A stretch of DNA of 64,000 bases from Clostridia bacterium (GTDB lineage: Bacteria > Bacillota > Clostridia > TANB77 > CAG-508). Shown one piece after another: positions 36,715 through 45,737 of this stretch (positions within the stretch are counted from its first letter, which is position 1; every line of letters begins with the position of its first letter). A program made the translations under genes and the position numbers. The stretch is taken from NCBI GenBank assembly GCA_017510825.1, contig JAFWMA010000016.1, positions 117,352-181,351 of the forward strand, in the 5' to 3' direction. The notes under the pieces were generated by a model, which had not been told where the DNA came from, searched no databases, and saw only the letters and a program-made list of their open reading frames with translations.

Positions 36715-39279
36715 ATGAAAAAATATGATACCTTATCTTCACTAGGTGAATATGTACTATACATTGAAAATAAAACTATATTATATGAGAACGGTAAATT
36801 TTATGGAATCACACAAGATAATAAAAAAGTAGAAATTGACAAAGATAAAATCAAGGAATATGCAGCTACAATAATAGAGTTAGTTAAAAAAAATGGTAAT
36901 TCAGTTCCTAACACATTAAATTTAGCTTGCATTTTAGATCAACCAATCTTTGATAAGGAAAATTGGCATGGAAAAGACAGAGTTGATATGGTTCGTGTTG
37001 AAATGGTAGTAAACAAATGCAAGAAAGAAATTAAAGAATATACTCCAGAAAAAACAAAAGAAATGATAAAGTATGCAATGCATGAATCTGAAATATTAAG
37101 TTTATACATAATGCAATTATTATCTGAAGGAATAATAGAAGAACAAGCTCTTATTGACAACAATTTTCTTAATACTTTTAATAAAAATTTAATTACAGAA
37201 CTATGTTCAAGAAAGCTAATACCTATAACCTTGTTAACACAATCAAAATCTATAAAAGGATTAGATGCAGGACAAATAAACAGATTAACTAAAGAAGGCT
37301 TCTTTAAAGATATGGATGAAGAGACCATGCAAGAGTTATGTGAAAATGGTTTTTTAACTCCAGATGGTCTTCTTGAATTAGAAGATTTAAATGTAATTGA
37401 ACACTCTCAAACAATTAATTTACTTGGTGGTTTGGATAACGTGTGCAAATTATATAGAAGAGCTAAAAATAGAAATGAATCACAATTATATTGGGATATT
37501 CTTAGCCCAGAAGATATTTGCAATTTATACGCAAAAGGAAAAATGACATTTGAGGAACTAGAAAAATTATGTAGTGATATTGTAGACTACGAAGAAGAAG
37601 AAGACATATACAGTGTAAAGAAAGAAATTGGAAAATATATTTTAGCAATTTATTATACAGATGGTATGCCTGGAAAAAAATTGATTGAATTATCAAAAAA
37701 TGATTACATTCCTCCTGAAATTCTAATTAACTTAGTGAATACAGAACAAGAAAGTGATAGATTTAATAGATTAAAGCCGGAAGAATTATTAAGATACTAT
37801 ACTCCTGATTTAGTCTCAAAATTACTTGCAGATAAAAAAGTTGACAGTTTTTTTATTAGTGGAGTCAATAGTATTCTTTTATCAACACTAGACGAAGAAA
37901 AAAAAGAAAAGTACATTAAAACATTAATAAGAAGCTTTAAAGAAAAAAGTAAAGATGATCCGGATTATTATCAACAAATAGTAAATGAATTAATAAACGA
38001 AGTAAACTTACCAGCAGAATATTTTAGAGATATAGGGTTAAATCAAGATGTAATTGATAAATTTATTGAAGGAAAAATAAAAGAAGAAGAATTAATTGAG
38101 GCATTTAACGAAGGTATTCTTAGCATAAATGAACTAGAGTCTATATATGATGATAACTACACAACTATAATTAGCTTATTGGGAGAAGGAAGATTATATA
38201 GAAAAGTACTTTCAGATATTCCAGCTAAAGCACTATGTGATGGACTAGTGGATGGAAAAATTGGCATAAGAGATGTCTATGAAGCATATGAAATTTATGA
38301 TGGAATTAGTGCTTTTGAACTAGGTGAAATATATGGTGAATATGAAGAAGACTATTATTTGCGACTAGAAGAGGGTGAAGATTTACCGCCTAAAGTAAGA
38401 ATTGTTGATCTAATAACAAGAGACACTGGGATAGATAAAATTAGGGAATTATACTTACATGATGTGTTATCACACAGCGATATTAAAAATCTTCAAGAAA
38501 AGGAGATTATAACTGAAGAAGAATCAAATATAATTTCACAAATCGATAGAGAAAGATTATATCAACAAATATTTAGTGGAACCATAATAAGTGAGTACGA
38601 TGATAGTGATTATACTCCTCGCAAACCGATAATTCGTACACCGGGTTCTGGTCATACTCATAGACCATCTGAAAATACTGCAAGAAAAAATTTCTTTAAA
38701 CAAATTGGAAAATGTGATTTCAGAGCTGTTGAAGCAAAAGATGAAAATGCAGCTTTTAAAAATTACACATTAATTGGATATCCAGATTATGGGCTAGTTG
38801 TACTAGAAAACTACGAAAACGACAACAATGCAACATATATTATGACATTAGAAGAGTTTAAAAGTTTTGTAAATGTTAATGAAAATGGAACTGTAACTTT
38901 TAAGAAAAGTAAAAGTGCAGTAAAAGAAGAAAGAGATAGAGATCAGGGTAAAACAATTCAAACACCAAATCATGTTAAAACATGGGGAAAAAATGTTATT
39001 ACAGCAATGAAAGCACTTTCAAAAGATGCTGAAAGAGAGATAAGTATTGAACAACACATTAAATTATCTCGTGATATGATGGATGACTACTGTGAAAATA
39101 GGATTTTAACAGGAAAATTAACAGACGAAGAAAAGAAAAGAAAACTAAAAGAAAATGAATTAGATAAAGCAAAAACAGAGAACGATTTATTAAATTACTA
39201 CAAAAAAAGAATGAGAAGAAAGTTTAGAGAAATCAACGAACGATTAAAAAAGGAAGAAGGACAAGATTATGGAGAATAA
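36715..39279 (+). CDS. large helical-repeat protein of unknown function
   Basis: The 854-residue protein is soluble and mostly alpha-helical. Between about residues 120 and 620 it contains many degenerate units of the form hydrophobic-x-x-G-x-I/L-x-x-x-x-L, for example LLSEGIIEEQALI, LYAKGKMTFEELEKL, FIEGKIKEEELIEAF and LVDGKIGIRDVYEAY, suggesting a solenoid. The C-terminal part has a compact mixed domain (about 685-750) and a very basic charged tail. No family is recognised. AAAGGA before ATG 36715 sets the start. The next gene overlaps its end by 11 bp. Confidence 0.8.
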   Translation: MKKYDTLSSLGEYVLYIENKTILYENGKFYGITQDNKKVEIDKDKIKEYAATIIELVKKNGNSVPNTLNLACILDQPIFDKENWHGKDRVDMVRVEMVVNKCKKEIKEYTPEKTKEMIKYAMHESEILSLYIMQLLSEGIIEEQALIDNNFLNTFNKNLITELCSRKLIPITLLTQSKSIKGLDAGQINRLTKEGFFKDMDEETMQELCENGFLTPDGLLELEDLNVIEHSQTINLLGGLDNVCKLYRRAKNRNESQLYWDILSPEDICNLYAKGKMTFEELEKLCSDIVDYEEEEDIYSVKKEIGKYILAIYYTDGMPGKKLIELSKNDYIPPEILINLVNTEQESDRFNRLKPEELLRYYTPDLVSKLLADKKVDSFFISGVNSILLSTLDEEKKEKYIKTLIRSFKEKSKDDPDYYQQIVNELINEVNLPAEYFRDIGLNQDVIDKFIEGKIKEEELIEAFNEGILSINELESIYDDNYTTIISLLGEGRLYRKVLSDIPAKALCDGLVDGKIGIRDVYEAYEIYDGISAFELGEIYGEYEEDYYLRLEEGEDLPPKVRIVDLITRDTGIDKIRELYLHDVLSHSDIKNLQEKEIITEEESNIISQIDRERLYQQIFSGTIISEYDDSDYTPRKPIIRTPGSGHTHRPSENTARKNFFKQIGKCDFRAVEAKDENAAFKNYTLIGYPDYGLVVLENYENDNNATYIMTLEEFKSFVNVNENGTVTFKKSKSAVKEERDRDQGKTIQTPNHVKTWGKNVITAMKALSKDAEREISIEQHIKLSRDMMDDYCENRILTGKLTDEEKKRKLKENELDKAKTENDLLNYYKKRMRRKFREINERLKKEEGQDYGE

Positions 39280-39622
39280 TAAGCTTGAGACAATAAATGA
39301 AACACTTATTTCAAAAATTTTAAAGAAAATCATACAATTTTTTAAAAAAGAAAAAAATAAAACTAATAGCATCAATTTATTTCAAACTGAAACCAACGCA
39401 TTAAACAATTCAGGGAAAAATGAAAAAAGAGAAAATTTTAAAAATAATCTAATCTTTAATGATGAAAAACAAAAAAAGATAGAAATCCTTAGAAAAGAGT
39501 ATGAAGAAAATGAAAATGCTAAAGTTAGTTTTACAGATGATGAGCTTGAGGAATTGACCAATATATATAATTCTGAATCTGCTGAATTAAGGAAAGAGAT
39601 AAAAATGTACAGTGACAGCTAA
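39269..39622 (+). CDS. small charged protein of unknown function
   Basis: The 117-residue protein is rich in Lys, Glu and Asn, with predicted helices and no signal or membrane segment. It overlaps the helical-repeat gene by 11 bp and has AGAAGGA upstream, indicating translational coupling. It ends the transcription unit, since a terminator follows. No family is recognised. Confidence 0.65.
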   Translation: MENNKLETINETLISKILKKIIQFFKKEKNKTNSINLFQTETNALNNSGKNEKRENFKNNLIFNDEKQKKIEILRKEYEENENAKVSFTDDELEELTNIYNSESAELRKEIKMYSDS

Positions 39623-39645
39623 TTATTAATAATATTAAACATTAT

Positions 39646-39680
39646 AAAAACAAGTGATTTATTGAAAGTCACTTGTTTTT
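39646..39680 (+). terminator. rho-independent terminator
   Basis: A 12-bp stem, AAAAACAAGTGA (39646-39657) with TCACTTGTTTTT (39669-39680), ends the ThrRS-like/helical-repeat gene run. Confidence 0.8.
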
Positions 39681-39690
39681 ATGCTAAAAT
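39662..39690 (+). promoter_or_regulatory. promoter orphaned before decayed genes
   Basis: TTGAAA (39662-39667), 17 bp, TAAAAT (39685-39690), overlapping the preceding terminator. The block 39681-39704 is repeated with one mismatch at 41675-41698. There it serves an intact gene. Confidence 0.55.
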
Positions 39691-40291
39691 ATAGAAAGTA
39701 TTGAAAGAGATAATATAAAAACAGAAGAAATTAGCAAAATTTATATTGAAATAGAAGTCCGAATAGATGTAAATGGAATTACTGAATTAGAGTTCAAAAA
39801 AAAGATTGCAAGATATAGTGCTAGAATTGCAGAAACAATACATAACGACGAAATAAAACTACAATTGATGGATGTAATGGAACTATTTAAAGATAATTTA
39901 GCGCGCAGTATAGATACAGACGAAATAAAACTTGAAGCAATGAAAAAAGTCAAAAACGAAAAAGATAACGTATGATACTACAAGCAAATCATTTAGTGAG
40001 GTATATGATATAATTACTCACTCAGAAAAAGAAATCTACAATAAAATACCAACTGGTTTTATTAAAATGGTTGAACAAGGCAGAGATGCAAACTATAGAC
40101 CCAATATTGATTATTCTAAAAGTATACAATATCAAAATTTATTACATCAAACAAGAGTAATAATGGCTATAATTTATAGAGATTATTTATGCCAAAAAGA
40201 AGAAAAAGAAAAGTTATTAAAACAGGAAAGGCAACAATACTATTTAGAGCAAAAAGAATTGAAAAAAATATATAGTAGCGATAATAAATGA
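39688..40291 (+). pseudogene. decayed gene pair, second part a homologue of 43700
   Basis: An open frame from 39688 to 39975 has no start codon or ribosome binding site; it encodes a helical, charged stretch with no recognised family. A second frame from 39971 to 40291 reads SEVYDIITHSEKEIYNKIP and continues to IDYSKSIQYQNLL and VIMAIIYRDYLC. It resembles the intact 105-residue protein at 43700-44017 but has no start before its middle. The frame change near 39970 is +1 but has no CGG, unlike the four CGG sites. The rest of the gap up to 40463 shows nothing recognisable. Confidence 0.6.
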
Positions 40292-40463
40292 ATTGTTGAT
40301 GGTAATAATCTAGAAATACAATTAGCAATAAAATCTTATGATGGAAAATTGTGTAAAAGATGATGATTTTGATGATGAAAGTAGTGTTTTTTTATTTATT
40401 ACTTGATAAAAAAATTACAAAGAGAATTTTTAATAAAAACAAGGTTAATAGGAGAAAACATAA

Positions 40464-40976
40464 ATGATTAAAAGAATTTTTACAGGAAATTACACAGATT
40501 GTAAGGCAGGAAATTTAATTTCAATATCTGGAGATAAAGGCAAAAGTGTTGGATTTAAAGGAAAATCCATAACTAAATTAGCACCCAAAAGAGTTTTTTG
40601 GAACGAATGGCATAACAATATTGGAAGAATTCCAGAAGAAGAGAACACTAAATTTTACATTCAAGAGTATTATAATCAAGTTTTATCACAAGTTGATATT
40701 GAAGCATTATTAAAAGATGAAAAAGATCCTATTTTATTGTGCTATGAAAGGGGAAAAGATTTTTGCCATAGACATGTGCTTGCTGAATTTATAAATATAA
40801 GATATGGAATAAATGTAGAAGATTTAATTATAGATGAAAATTTAAATATTAGCATTAACAGAAGGCCAGAAAATGTAAAAAAACTACTAGTAGAAGTTCT
40901 TATAGAACAATTACCATATATGAAGGATAAAAAATTAAAGCAAAAAGTTGAAAGTATGATGCAAATTGAAAGATAA
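40464..40976 (+). CDS. DUF488-like protein
   Basis: The 170-residue protein starts MIKRIFTGNYTDCKAGN and contains ILLCYERGKDFCHRHVLAEFI near residue 92. That block matches the LLCxxxxxxxCHR core of the DUF488 family, whose function is unresolved. The N-terminal part is shorter than in typical members. AGGAGAA lies before the ATG. The neighbourhood is an accessory region with decayed genes. Confidence in the family is moderate, based on one motif. Confidence 0.7.
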   Translation: MIKRIFTGNYTDCKAGNLISISGDKGKSVGFKGKSITKLAPKRVFWNEWHNNIGRIPEEENTKFYIQEYYNQVLSQVDIEALLKDEKDPILLCYERGKDFCHRHVLAEFINIRYGINVEDLIIDENLNISINRRPENVKKLLVEVLIEQLPYMKDKKLKQKVESMMQIER

Positions 40977-41061
40977 AAGGAAGTGAAATTTTCTTTTTGG
41001 AAGACTATTATATATTAAATAATAAAGTGAAAAAAATAGTAATTTTTAGGAGAGATGTATA

Positions 41062-41607
41062 ATGAAATATATAGCATTATTAAGAGGAATAAATATAAGT
41101 GGAAAAAATAAAATTTCAATGAGTGAATTAAAAGCAGAATTAGAGAATAATAAATATCAAAATGTTGTTACTTATCTTAATAGTGGTAATATAATTTTTG
41201 AAAGCCATATCGATAATAAAGAAACAATAATGAAAGCGATATATAAAATTATTAAGAACAAGTTCAATCTTGAAATACCAGTTTTTATTATGACTACAAC
41301 TGAACTTGAAGATGTATTAAAACATAATCCAGATTGGTGGGGAACAGATAGCAAAGAGATATATGATAATTTGATTTTTATAATTCCACCTACAAAATAT
41401 GAAGAAGTATATAATGCTATTGGAGAGCCAAGTAAAGATATTGAAAAAATAGAAGAATATAACAACTATGTATTTTGGTCATTTGATTTAGACAAATATA
41501 AAAAAGCAAATTGGTGGATTAAAACAGCAAGTACAGATATAAAAGATAGCATTACAATAAGAACTGCTAATACTATGAAAAAGGTATTAGAGATATGTAA
41601 AAGATAA
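41062..41607 (+). CDS. DUF1697 family protein
   Basis: The 181-residue protein opens YIALLRGINISGKNKISMSEL, followed by NVVTYLNSGNIIFES, the signature of DUF1697. ATTELEDVL-like and TANTMKKVLEI segments also fit. The function is unknown; members are small soluble proteins common in Firmicutes. AGGAGAG precedes the start, and a terminator follows 20 bp after the stop. Confidence 0.88.
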   Translation: MKYIALLRGINISGKNKISMSELKAELENNKYQNVVTYLNSGNIIFESHIDNKETIMKAIYKIIKNKFNLEIPVFIMTTTELEDVLKHNPDWWGTDSKEIYDNLIFIIPPTKYEEVYNAIGEPSKDIEKIEEYNNYVFWSFDLDKYKKANWWIKTASTDIKDSITIRTANTMKKVLEICKR

Positions 41608-41627
41608 ATTACAATCTGTAAAAAAAG

Positions 41628-41655
41628 TAAAGCTGGAGACTATTCTCCAGCTTTA
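41628..41655 (+). terminator. terminator after the DUF1697 gene
   Basis: A 12-bp stem: TAAAGCTGGAGA (41628-41639) with TCTCCAGCTTTA (41644-41655) around CTAT. Confidence 0.8.
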
Positions 41656-41684
41656 TTGAATTTATAGAGAAGTTATGTTAAAAT
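41656..41684 (+). promoter_or_regulatory. sigma-A-type promoter of the ADP-ribosylglycohydrolase gene
   Basis: TTGAAT (41656-41661), 17 bp, TAAAAT (41679-41684). It directly abuts the terminator before it, and the 24-bp block 41675-41698 matches 39681-39704. Confidence 0.6.
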
Positions 41685-41714
41685 ATAGAAAGTATTGATT
41701 AGAGGAGAGCTAAT

Positions 41715-42506
41715 ATGTGGGGAGCAATAATAGGGGATATAGCGGGATCAATATATGAATTTAACCAACTAAAAGGAATAAAATCAATAGAATGCAATGA
41801 AATAATCTCACAAAATGGATTTTTTAGTGATGATACCATATTGACAATTGCAATTGCTAATGCTATTGAAACTGATAAGGACTATGAAAAATATTTAAAA
41901 TATTATGGAAAAAAATATGAAATTTATAAACCGGATTTTGAACCATACTTTAAAAGTATTTTTTCACCAGGATTTATAAAATGGATAAATGGACAAAAAG
42001 ATGGAAATAGCATAGGTAATGGTGCTATGATGAGGATATCATCTGTTGGTTATATGTTTAATTCAGAAAAAGAAGTAGTTGAAAACGTAATACTTGCAAC
42101 TAAACCATCACATAATTCGGAAGAAGCAATAGAATGTTCAAAAATTATTGCACTAATAATTTATTATGCAAGACAAGGATGGCCAAAAGATGAAATACTA
42201 AAAAAACTTAATATAAATTTACAATATAAACCATTTCAAAAATTTAATACAACTTGCAAAGAAACAATTAATAACTGTTTATATGCATTATTTGAATCAA
42301 AAAGCTTTGAGGAAAGCTTAAAAAAAGTCATATCATTTGGAGGAGATACAGATACAAATGCTTGTATAGTTGGCTCAATGGCTGAAGCTATGTATGGAGT
42401 AAGCTCTACATTAATAGAAAGTGCAAAATGCAAAATTCCAAGAGAATTTATTGATATAATAGAAAAAGAATATAAAACAAAAAAGAAAGAAGATATTGAA
42501 AAATAA
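41715..42506 (+). CDS. ADP-ribosylglycohydrolase family protein
   Basis: The 263-residue protein matches the DraG/ARH family: GAIIGDIAGSIYEF at the N terminus, FSDDTILTIAIA with the metal-binding Asp pair near residue 38, GNGAMMRIS near residue 98 and FGGDTDTNACIVGSMAEA near residue 211. These provide the dinuclear Mg site that cleaves ADP-ribose from proteins or small molecules. GAGGAG lies before the ATG. No ADP-ribosyltransferase is seen nearby. Confidence 0.9.
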   Translation: MWGAIIGDIAGSIYEFNQLKGIKSIECNEIISQNGFFSDDTILTIAIANAIETDKDYEKYLKYYGKKYEIYKPDFEPYFKSIFSPGFIKWINGQKDGNSIGNGAMMRISSVGYMFNSEKEVVENVILATKPSHNSEEAIECSKIIALIIYYARQGWPKDEILKKLNINLQYKPFQKFNTTCKETINNCLYALFESKSFEESLKKVISFGGDTDTNACIVGSMAEAMYGVSSTLIESAKCKIPREFIDIIEKEYKTKKKEDIEK

Positions 42507-42578
42507 AAAAAATAAGTAGAGATTTTTTCGTATTTGATATAAAATATTTTTGATATAATGAAGTGAGTGGAAAATAAC

Positions 42579-43707
42579 ATGATAGATTATGATAAATTAT
42601 TAAATAGTATACCAGAAGGTTTAAATCAAATTGAAATAGCAAGGTTTCTATATATTGAGCTTGGAAAATACTTTATTTATGATCCAGATGTAATTGCTGC
42701 CCAAGATATAGAAACACGTAAAAAGATAGCATATAGAGGTATAAATGAAATAACAAACAACAAAGTAGTTTGTATTTCTTTATCAAAAATATATACAGAA
42801 CTTTTAAGAAGATGTGGAATTAATGCTGAAACAGTTTATATACCAGGAGATCCTAATGACACAAAAGATATTGGACATGCATTTACACAAATAGATATAG
42901 AAGGTAAAAAAGGTTCAGTAGAGTTGATTAGAGATTTAACCAATATAAAAGTTGGATTAAAAACAGAATATTTTTTGCCAAGTATAACAGAGGAAAAAAT
43001 GAAAAAGGCAGAAGAAAGAGGATTACTAGATAAAATTGACACTGTGCTAACGCTTGATGATAGTGAACTAAGAAAAATTGATGATAAAATTGGCTATACA
43101 TATAATCGGTCAATATTTAGATGATGTGATTGGAAAATTAAAAAATAAATTTGTTTTGCTCAGACAAGAGCCAGGATTTAGTTTATTATCTGAAAAAGAA
43201 TGGATAGCATTTCAAATTGATTATATTACAAAGAATATGGGACACAATGATTTAAGAAGCGTAGAAAGAAGTGACTATTTTAAAAAAATAGTTCAACAAT
43301 GCATAGAAGTTGATGAAATAAAAAAGCATTTTGTTTCAAATGGTATAACTTGTTTTGATGAAAACGGGAAAATGAGAATTTTTTATATATTTACACCAAT
43401 AGATGGTAGCAAGCGAATTACATATACATTAAACGATGAGGAAGAAATAATACCAATAACTCAAGACAAAATAAATGAAATGCTTCATAAAGGCTTAAGA
43501 ATATTGTCAAAAACAAGAAGAGAAGAATATTTAAAAATATTATCCAACAGTTCAACACTAGAAAATAGGAATGATAATATTTTAAGTGGAATAAAAGAGA
43601 CTGCTCTATCACCTGAAGTTATGGAAAGATTTAGAGAAGCATCTATGGTGTTTAAAGAGTTTACAAGACATATAGAAAGTAAAGGATGTGATTGGATACA
43701 TGATTAA
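42579..43707 (+). CDS. transglutaminase-like protein split by +1 shift at CGG
   Basis: The zero frame (start ATG 42579) runs to 43124, and a second frame reads from 43108 to 43707. The first half has a possible Cys-His-Asp triad of the transglutaminase/cysteine-protease type: VVCISLSKIY, GHAFTQIDI and ELIRDLTN. The zero frame meets AAT-CGG-TCA at 43107 and then drifts to a stop. Skipping the C gives AAT-GGT-CAA and continues as GQYLDDVIGKLKNKF into a 199-residue helical second half, total 375 residues. The second frame has no ribosome binding site of its own. The function is unknown. The break is the same type as in three other genes. Confidence 0.65.
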
Positions 43708-44017
43708 TAAAAGTGAATATGAAAAAGCTTATTTAGAATTATATGAATTAATAAAAAGATTACCTTTAAAAGACAGAATTAAAATACCAAATGATTTTAT
43801 TGAATTTTTAAAGGATAATATGAATTCAAATTATACTTTTGAATATGATGAAAGCAAAAATTTGTTAGATCAAGATATTATGGTAGAAACAAAAGCTTTA
43901 TTAGTTCAATTATATAAAAAATATTTAGCTAAACCAGAAGAAAAGGAATTTTGGAATAAATATAATATAGAATGTATGAAAAAAAATCAAAATAAAATAC
44001 AAAAAAACAATAATTAA
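43700..44017 (+). CDS. small protein of unknown function (homologue of 39971-40291)
   Basis: The 105-residue protein (ATG 43700, overlapping the previous stop by 8 bases) has RIKIPNDFIEFLKDNMNSNY, TFEYDESKNLLDQDI and a final ALLVQLYKKYLA. The same order of elements is seen in the decayed frame at 39971-40291 (KIPTGFIKM, IDYSKSIQYQNLL, IMAIIYRDYLC). This looks like a family found as the last member of small gene pairs. The function is unknown. The start at 43700 is chosen over a GTG at 43688 because it is an ATG coupled to the upstream stop. Confidence 0.65.
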   Translation: MINKSEYEKAYLELYELIKRLPLKDRIKIPNDFIEFLKDNMNSNYTFEYDESKNLLDQDIMVETKALLVQLYKKYLAKPEEKEFWNKYNIECMKKNQNKIQKNNN

Positions 44018-44114
44018 TATTAAAACATATTACAGTATATATAGCATGTTTTAGTATGATGACATAAATAGTATAGGAGTGAATAAAAGTGGAAAATAAA
44101 AAAAGGAGGCAATT

Positions 44115-44882
44115 ATGGATAACAAAAATGAGATTTTAATTTATGAAGATAAAGATGGAATTACTAAAGTAAATGTTACATTCACTGATGAAGATATTTG
44201 GCTTACACAAAGTCAACTTGCAGAAATTTATAAAACATCTCGTGAAAATATTACAATGCATATATCTAATATTTATAAAAATAATGAATTACCTAAAGAT
44301 TCAACTTGTAAGAAATTCTTACAAGTTCAAAATGAAGGCTCAAGAAGTGTTAAGAGAAATATTGACCATTATAATTTAGATATGATAATTGCCTTAGGAT
44401 ATAGAGTTCAGTCAGAAATAGCTGTTAGATTTAGAATATGGGCCACTCAAAGATTACATGAATACATACAAAAAGGATTTACAATGGATGATGAAAGATT
44501 AAAACAAGGCGGAAACAGATACTTTAAAGAACTATTGCAACGAATTAGGGATATTCGTTCAAGTGAAAGAAATTTTTATCAACAAGTAACAGATATATAT
44601 GCAACTAGTATTGACTACGATCCAAGAGCAGATATAACAAAAAAATTTTTTGCGACAGTTCAAAATAAATTACACTATGCAGTTCATGAACATACAGCAG
44701 CAGAATTAATTTATGACAGAGTAGATAATGAAAAACCTTATGTTGGTATGACAAATTTTAAAGGAGATTATGTTACAATAGATGATGTTAAAGTTGCAAA
44801 AAACTATTTATCAGAAATTGAATTGCAAAGTGATTTTGATATGCTTATGAAATCATTACCAAATAAAAAGGAAAGTGAGTAA
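44115..44882 (+). CDS. RhuM family protein, C-terminally truncated
   Basis: The 255-residue protein is a virulence RhuM-type protein: DIWLTQSQLAEIYKTSRENI (helix-turn-helix-like), HYNLDMIIALGYRVQSEIAVRFR-type central block and FFATVQNKLHYAVHEHTAAELI. Full RhuM proteins run to about 330 residues and continue after KNYLxExEL with a conserved helical tail. Here the sequence departs at QSDFDMLMKSL and ends, so the 3' end appears lost. A strong AAAGGAGG precedes the ATG. RhuM genes are often found on mobile or defence-rich islands; the molecular role is uncertain. Confidence 0.82.
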   Translation: MDNKNEILIYEDKDGITKVNVTFTDEDIWLTQSQLAEIYKTSRENITMHISNIYKNNELPKDSTCKKFLQVQNEGSRSVKRNIDHYNLDMIIALGYRVQSEIAVRFRIWATQRLHEYIQKGFTMDDERLKQGGNRYFKELLQRIRDIRSSERNFYQQVTDIYATSIDYDPRADITKKFFATVQNKLHYAVHEHTAAELIYDRVDNEKPYVGMTNFKGDYVTIDDVKVAKNYLSEIELQSDFDMLMKSLPNKKESE

Positions 44883-44883
44883 T

Positions 44884-45417
44884 ATGGAAGAAATAATAAA
44901 AATAAGGAAATTAAAAAAAGAAGATTATTCAGATATATTTGAGTTAGAAAAACAAGTTCATAAATTACATTATTCAAAAAGACCAGATTTATACATTGAT
45001 GTTTCAGATTTATTTCCAAGAGAATACTATAATTCAATAATTGATAATAATAATAGTATTACGATTGGAATCGAATGTAATAATAAGATAGTTGCAATCA
45101 TTATGTCTGAAATTAAGGAAACAAGTAATATATCAGTAATAAAAAAACGTAAGTACTGTTATATAGATGATATTGTGGTTGATGAAAGTTATCGAAGAAA
45201 AGGATATGCAGAAAGATTATTTAATGAATTGAGAGAAGAATTGAAAAATTTAAATATTAGCGATATAGAATTAACAGTATGGCCTTTTAATAAAGGAGCA
45301 ATTGCATTTTATGAATCTATTGGCATGTCAGCTAAAAATATAAAATATGAATTCAAAAGCAATATAGAATTAAATAAAGAAACGATTGAATTAAATACAA
45401 CACAAAGTACTAAATAA
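44884..45417 (+). CDS. GNAT-family N-acetyltransferase
   Basis: The 177-residue protein has the GNAT acetyl-CoA-binding core: YIDDIVVDESYRRKGYAERLF near residue 95 with the R/Q-x-x-G-x-A loop, and ELTVWPFNKGAIAFYESIGM at the C-terminal strand. ATG 44884 overlaps the end of the RhuM-like gene region, with GGAAAG upstream. The substrate is unknown; such proteins acetylate antibiotics, ribosomal proteins or metabolites. Confidence 0.85.
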   Translation: MEEIIKIRKLKKEDYSDIFELEKQVHKLHYSKRPDLYIDVSDLFPREYYNSIIDNNNSITIGIECNNKIVAIIMSEIKETSNISVIKKRKYCYIDDIVVDESYRRKGYAERLFNELREELKNLNISDIELTVWPFNKGAIAFYESIGMSAKNIKYEFKSNIELNKETIELNTTQSTK

Positions 45418-45447
45418 TTTGATAAAAATATAATATTGGAGGAATAT

Positions 45448-45675
45448 ATGGATGAAGATAGACTAAAACATTCGATAGCCGTTGCTAGAAAAATGACGGA
45501 GATAGGAAGAGAGCATAATTTAAGTGATAATGAAATAAAAGATTTTGAGGAAAAAAATAATAAAATCTTAACCATAGATATAACAAATGCTTCAGAAGAG
45601 GAAAAGAAAAAATTATTTATTAGAGGACAGTTTTCTGCTTTTGGGGACTTCCTGCTTCTGGGGACGCGTTCCTAA
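45448..45675 (+). pseudogene. truncated HD-domain protein ending inside a hairpin element
   Basis: The 75-residue ORF begins MDEDRLKHSIAVARKMTEIG, the N-terminal helix of HD-domain hydrolases (RLKHSxxVA). The HD dyad that should follow is missing. The C-terminal residues FGDFLLLGTRS are encoded by the hairpin element at 45652-45725, so the gene has been cut by an insertion or deletion. GGAGG precedes ATG 45448. Confidence 0.65.
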
Positions 45676-45725
45676 AACATGAAAATTTTTTATTTCATGT
45701 TTTAGGAACGCGTCCCCAGAAGCAG
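45652..45725. repeat. 33-bp perfect inverted-repeat hairpin (REP/MITE-like)
   Basis: Positions 45652-45684 are the exact reverse complement of 45693-45725, around an 8-base AT loop. The arms contain CTTCTGGGGACGCGTTCC, much richer in GC than the surroundings. A diverged direct copy, GCTTTTGGGGACTTCC, starts at 45638. This composition and palindrome recall REP elements mobilised by Y1/RAYT transposases. It sits between the truncated HD gene and the end of the MgtA-like gene and could also act as a bidirectional terminator. Confidence 0.8.
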
Positions 45726-45737
45726 AAGCAAAAAAGA

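Noticed and set aside
39960..39980. A fifth +1 frame change, between the decayed frames
   Set aside because: There is no CGG here, both frames lack starts and ribosome binding sites, and ordinary decay explains it, so it is not counted with the CGG sites.
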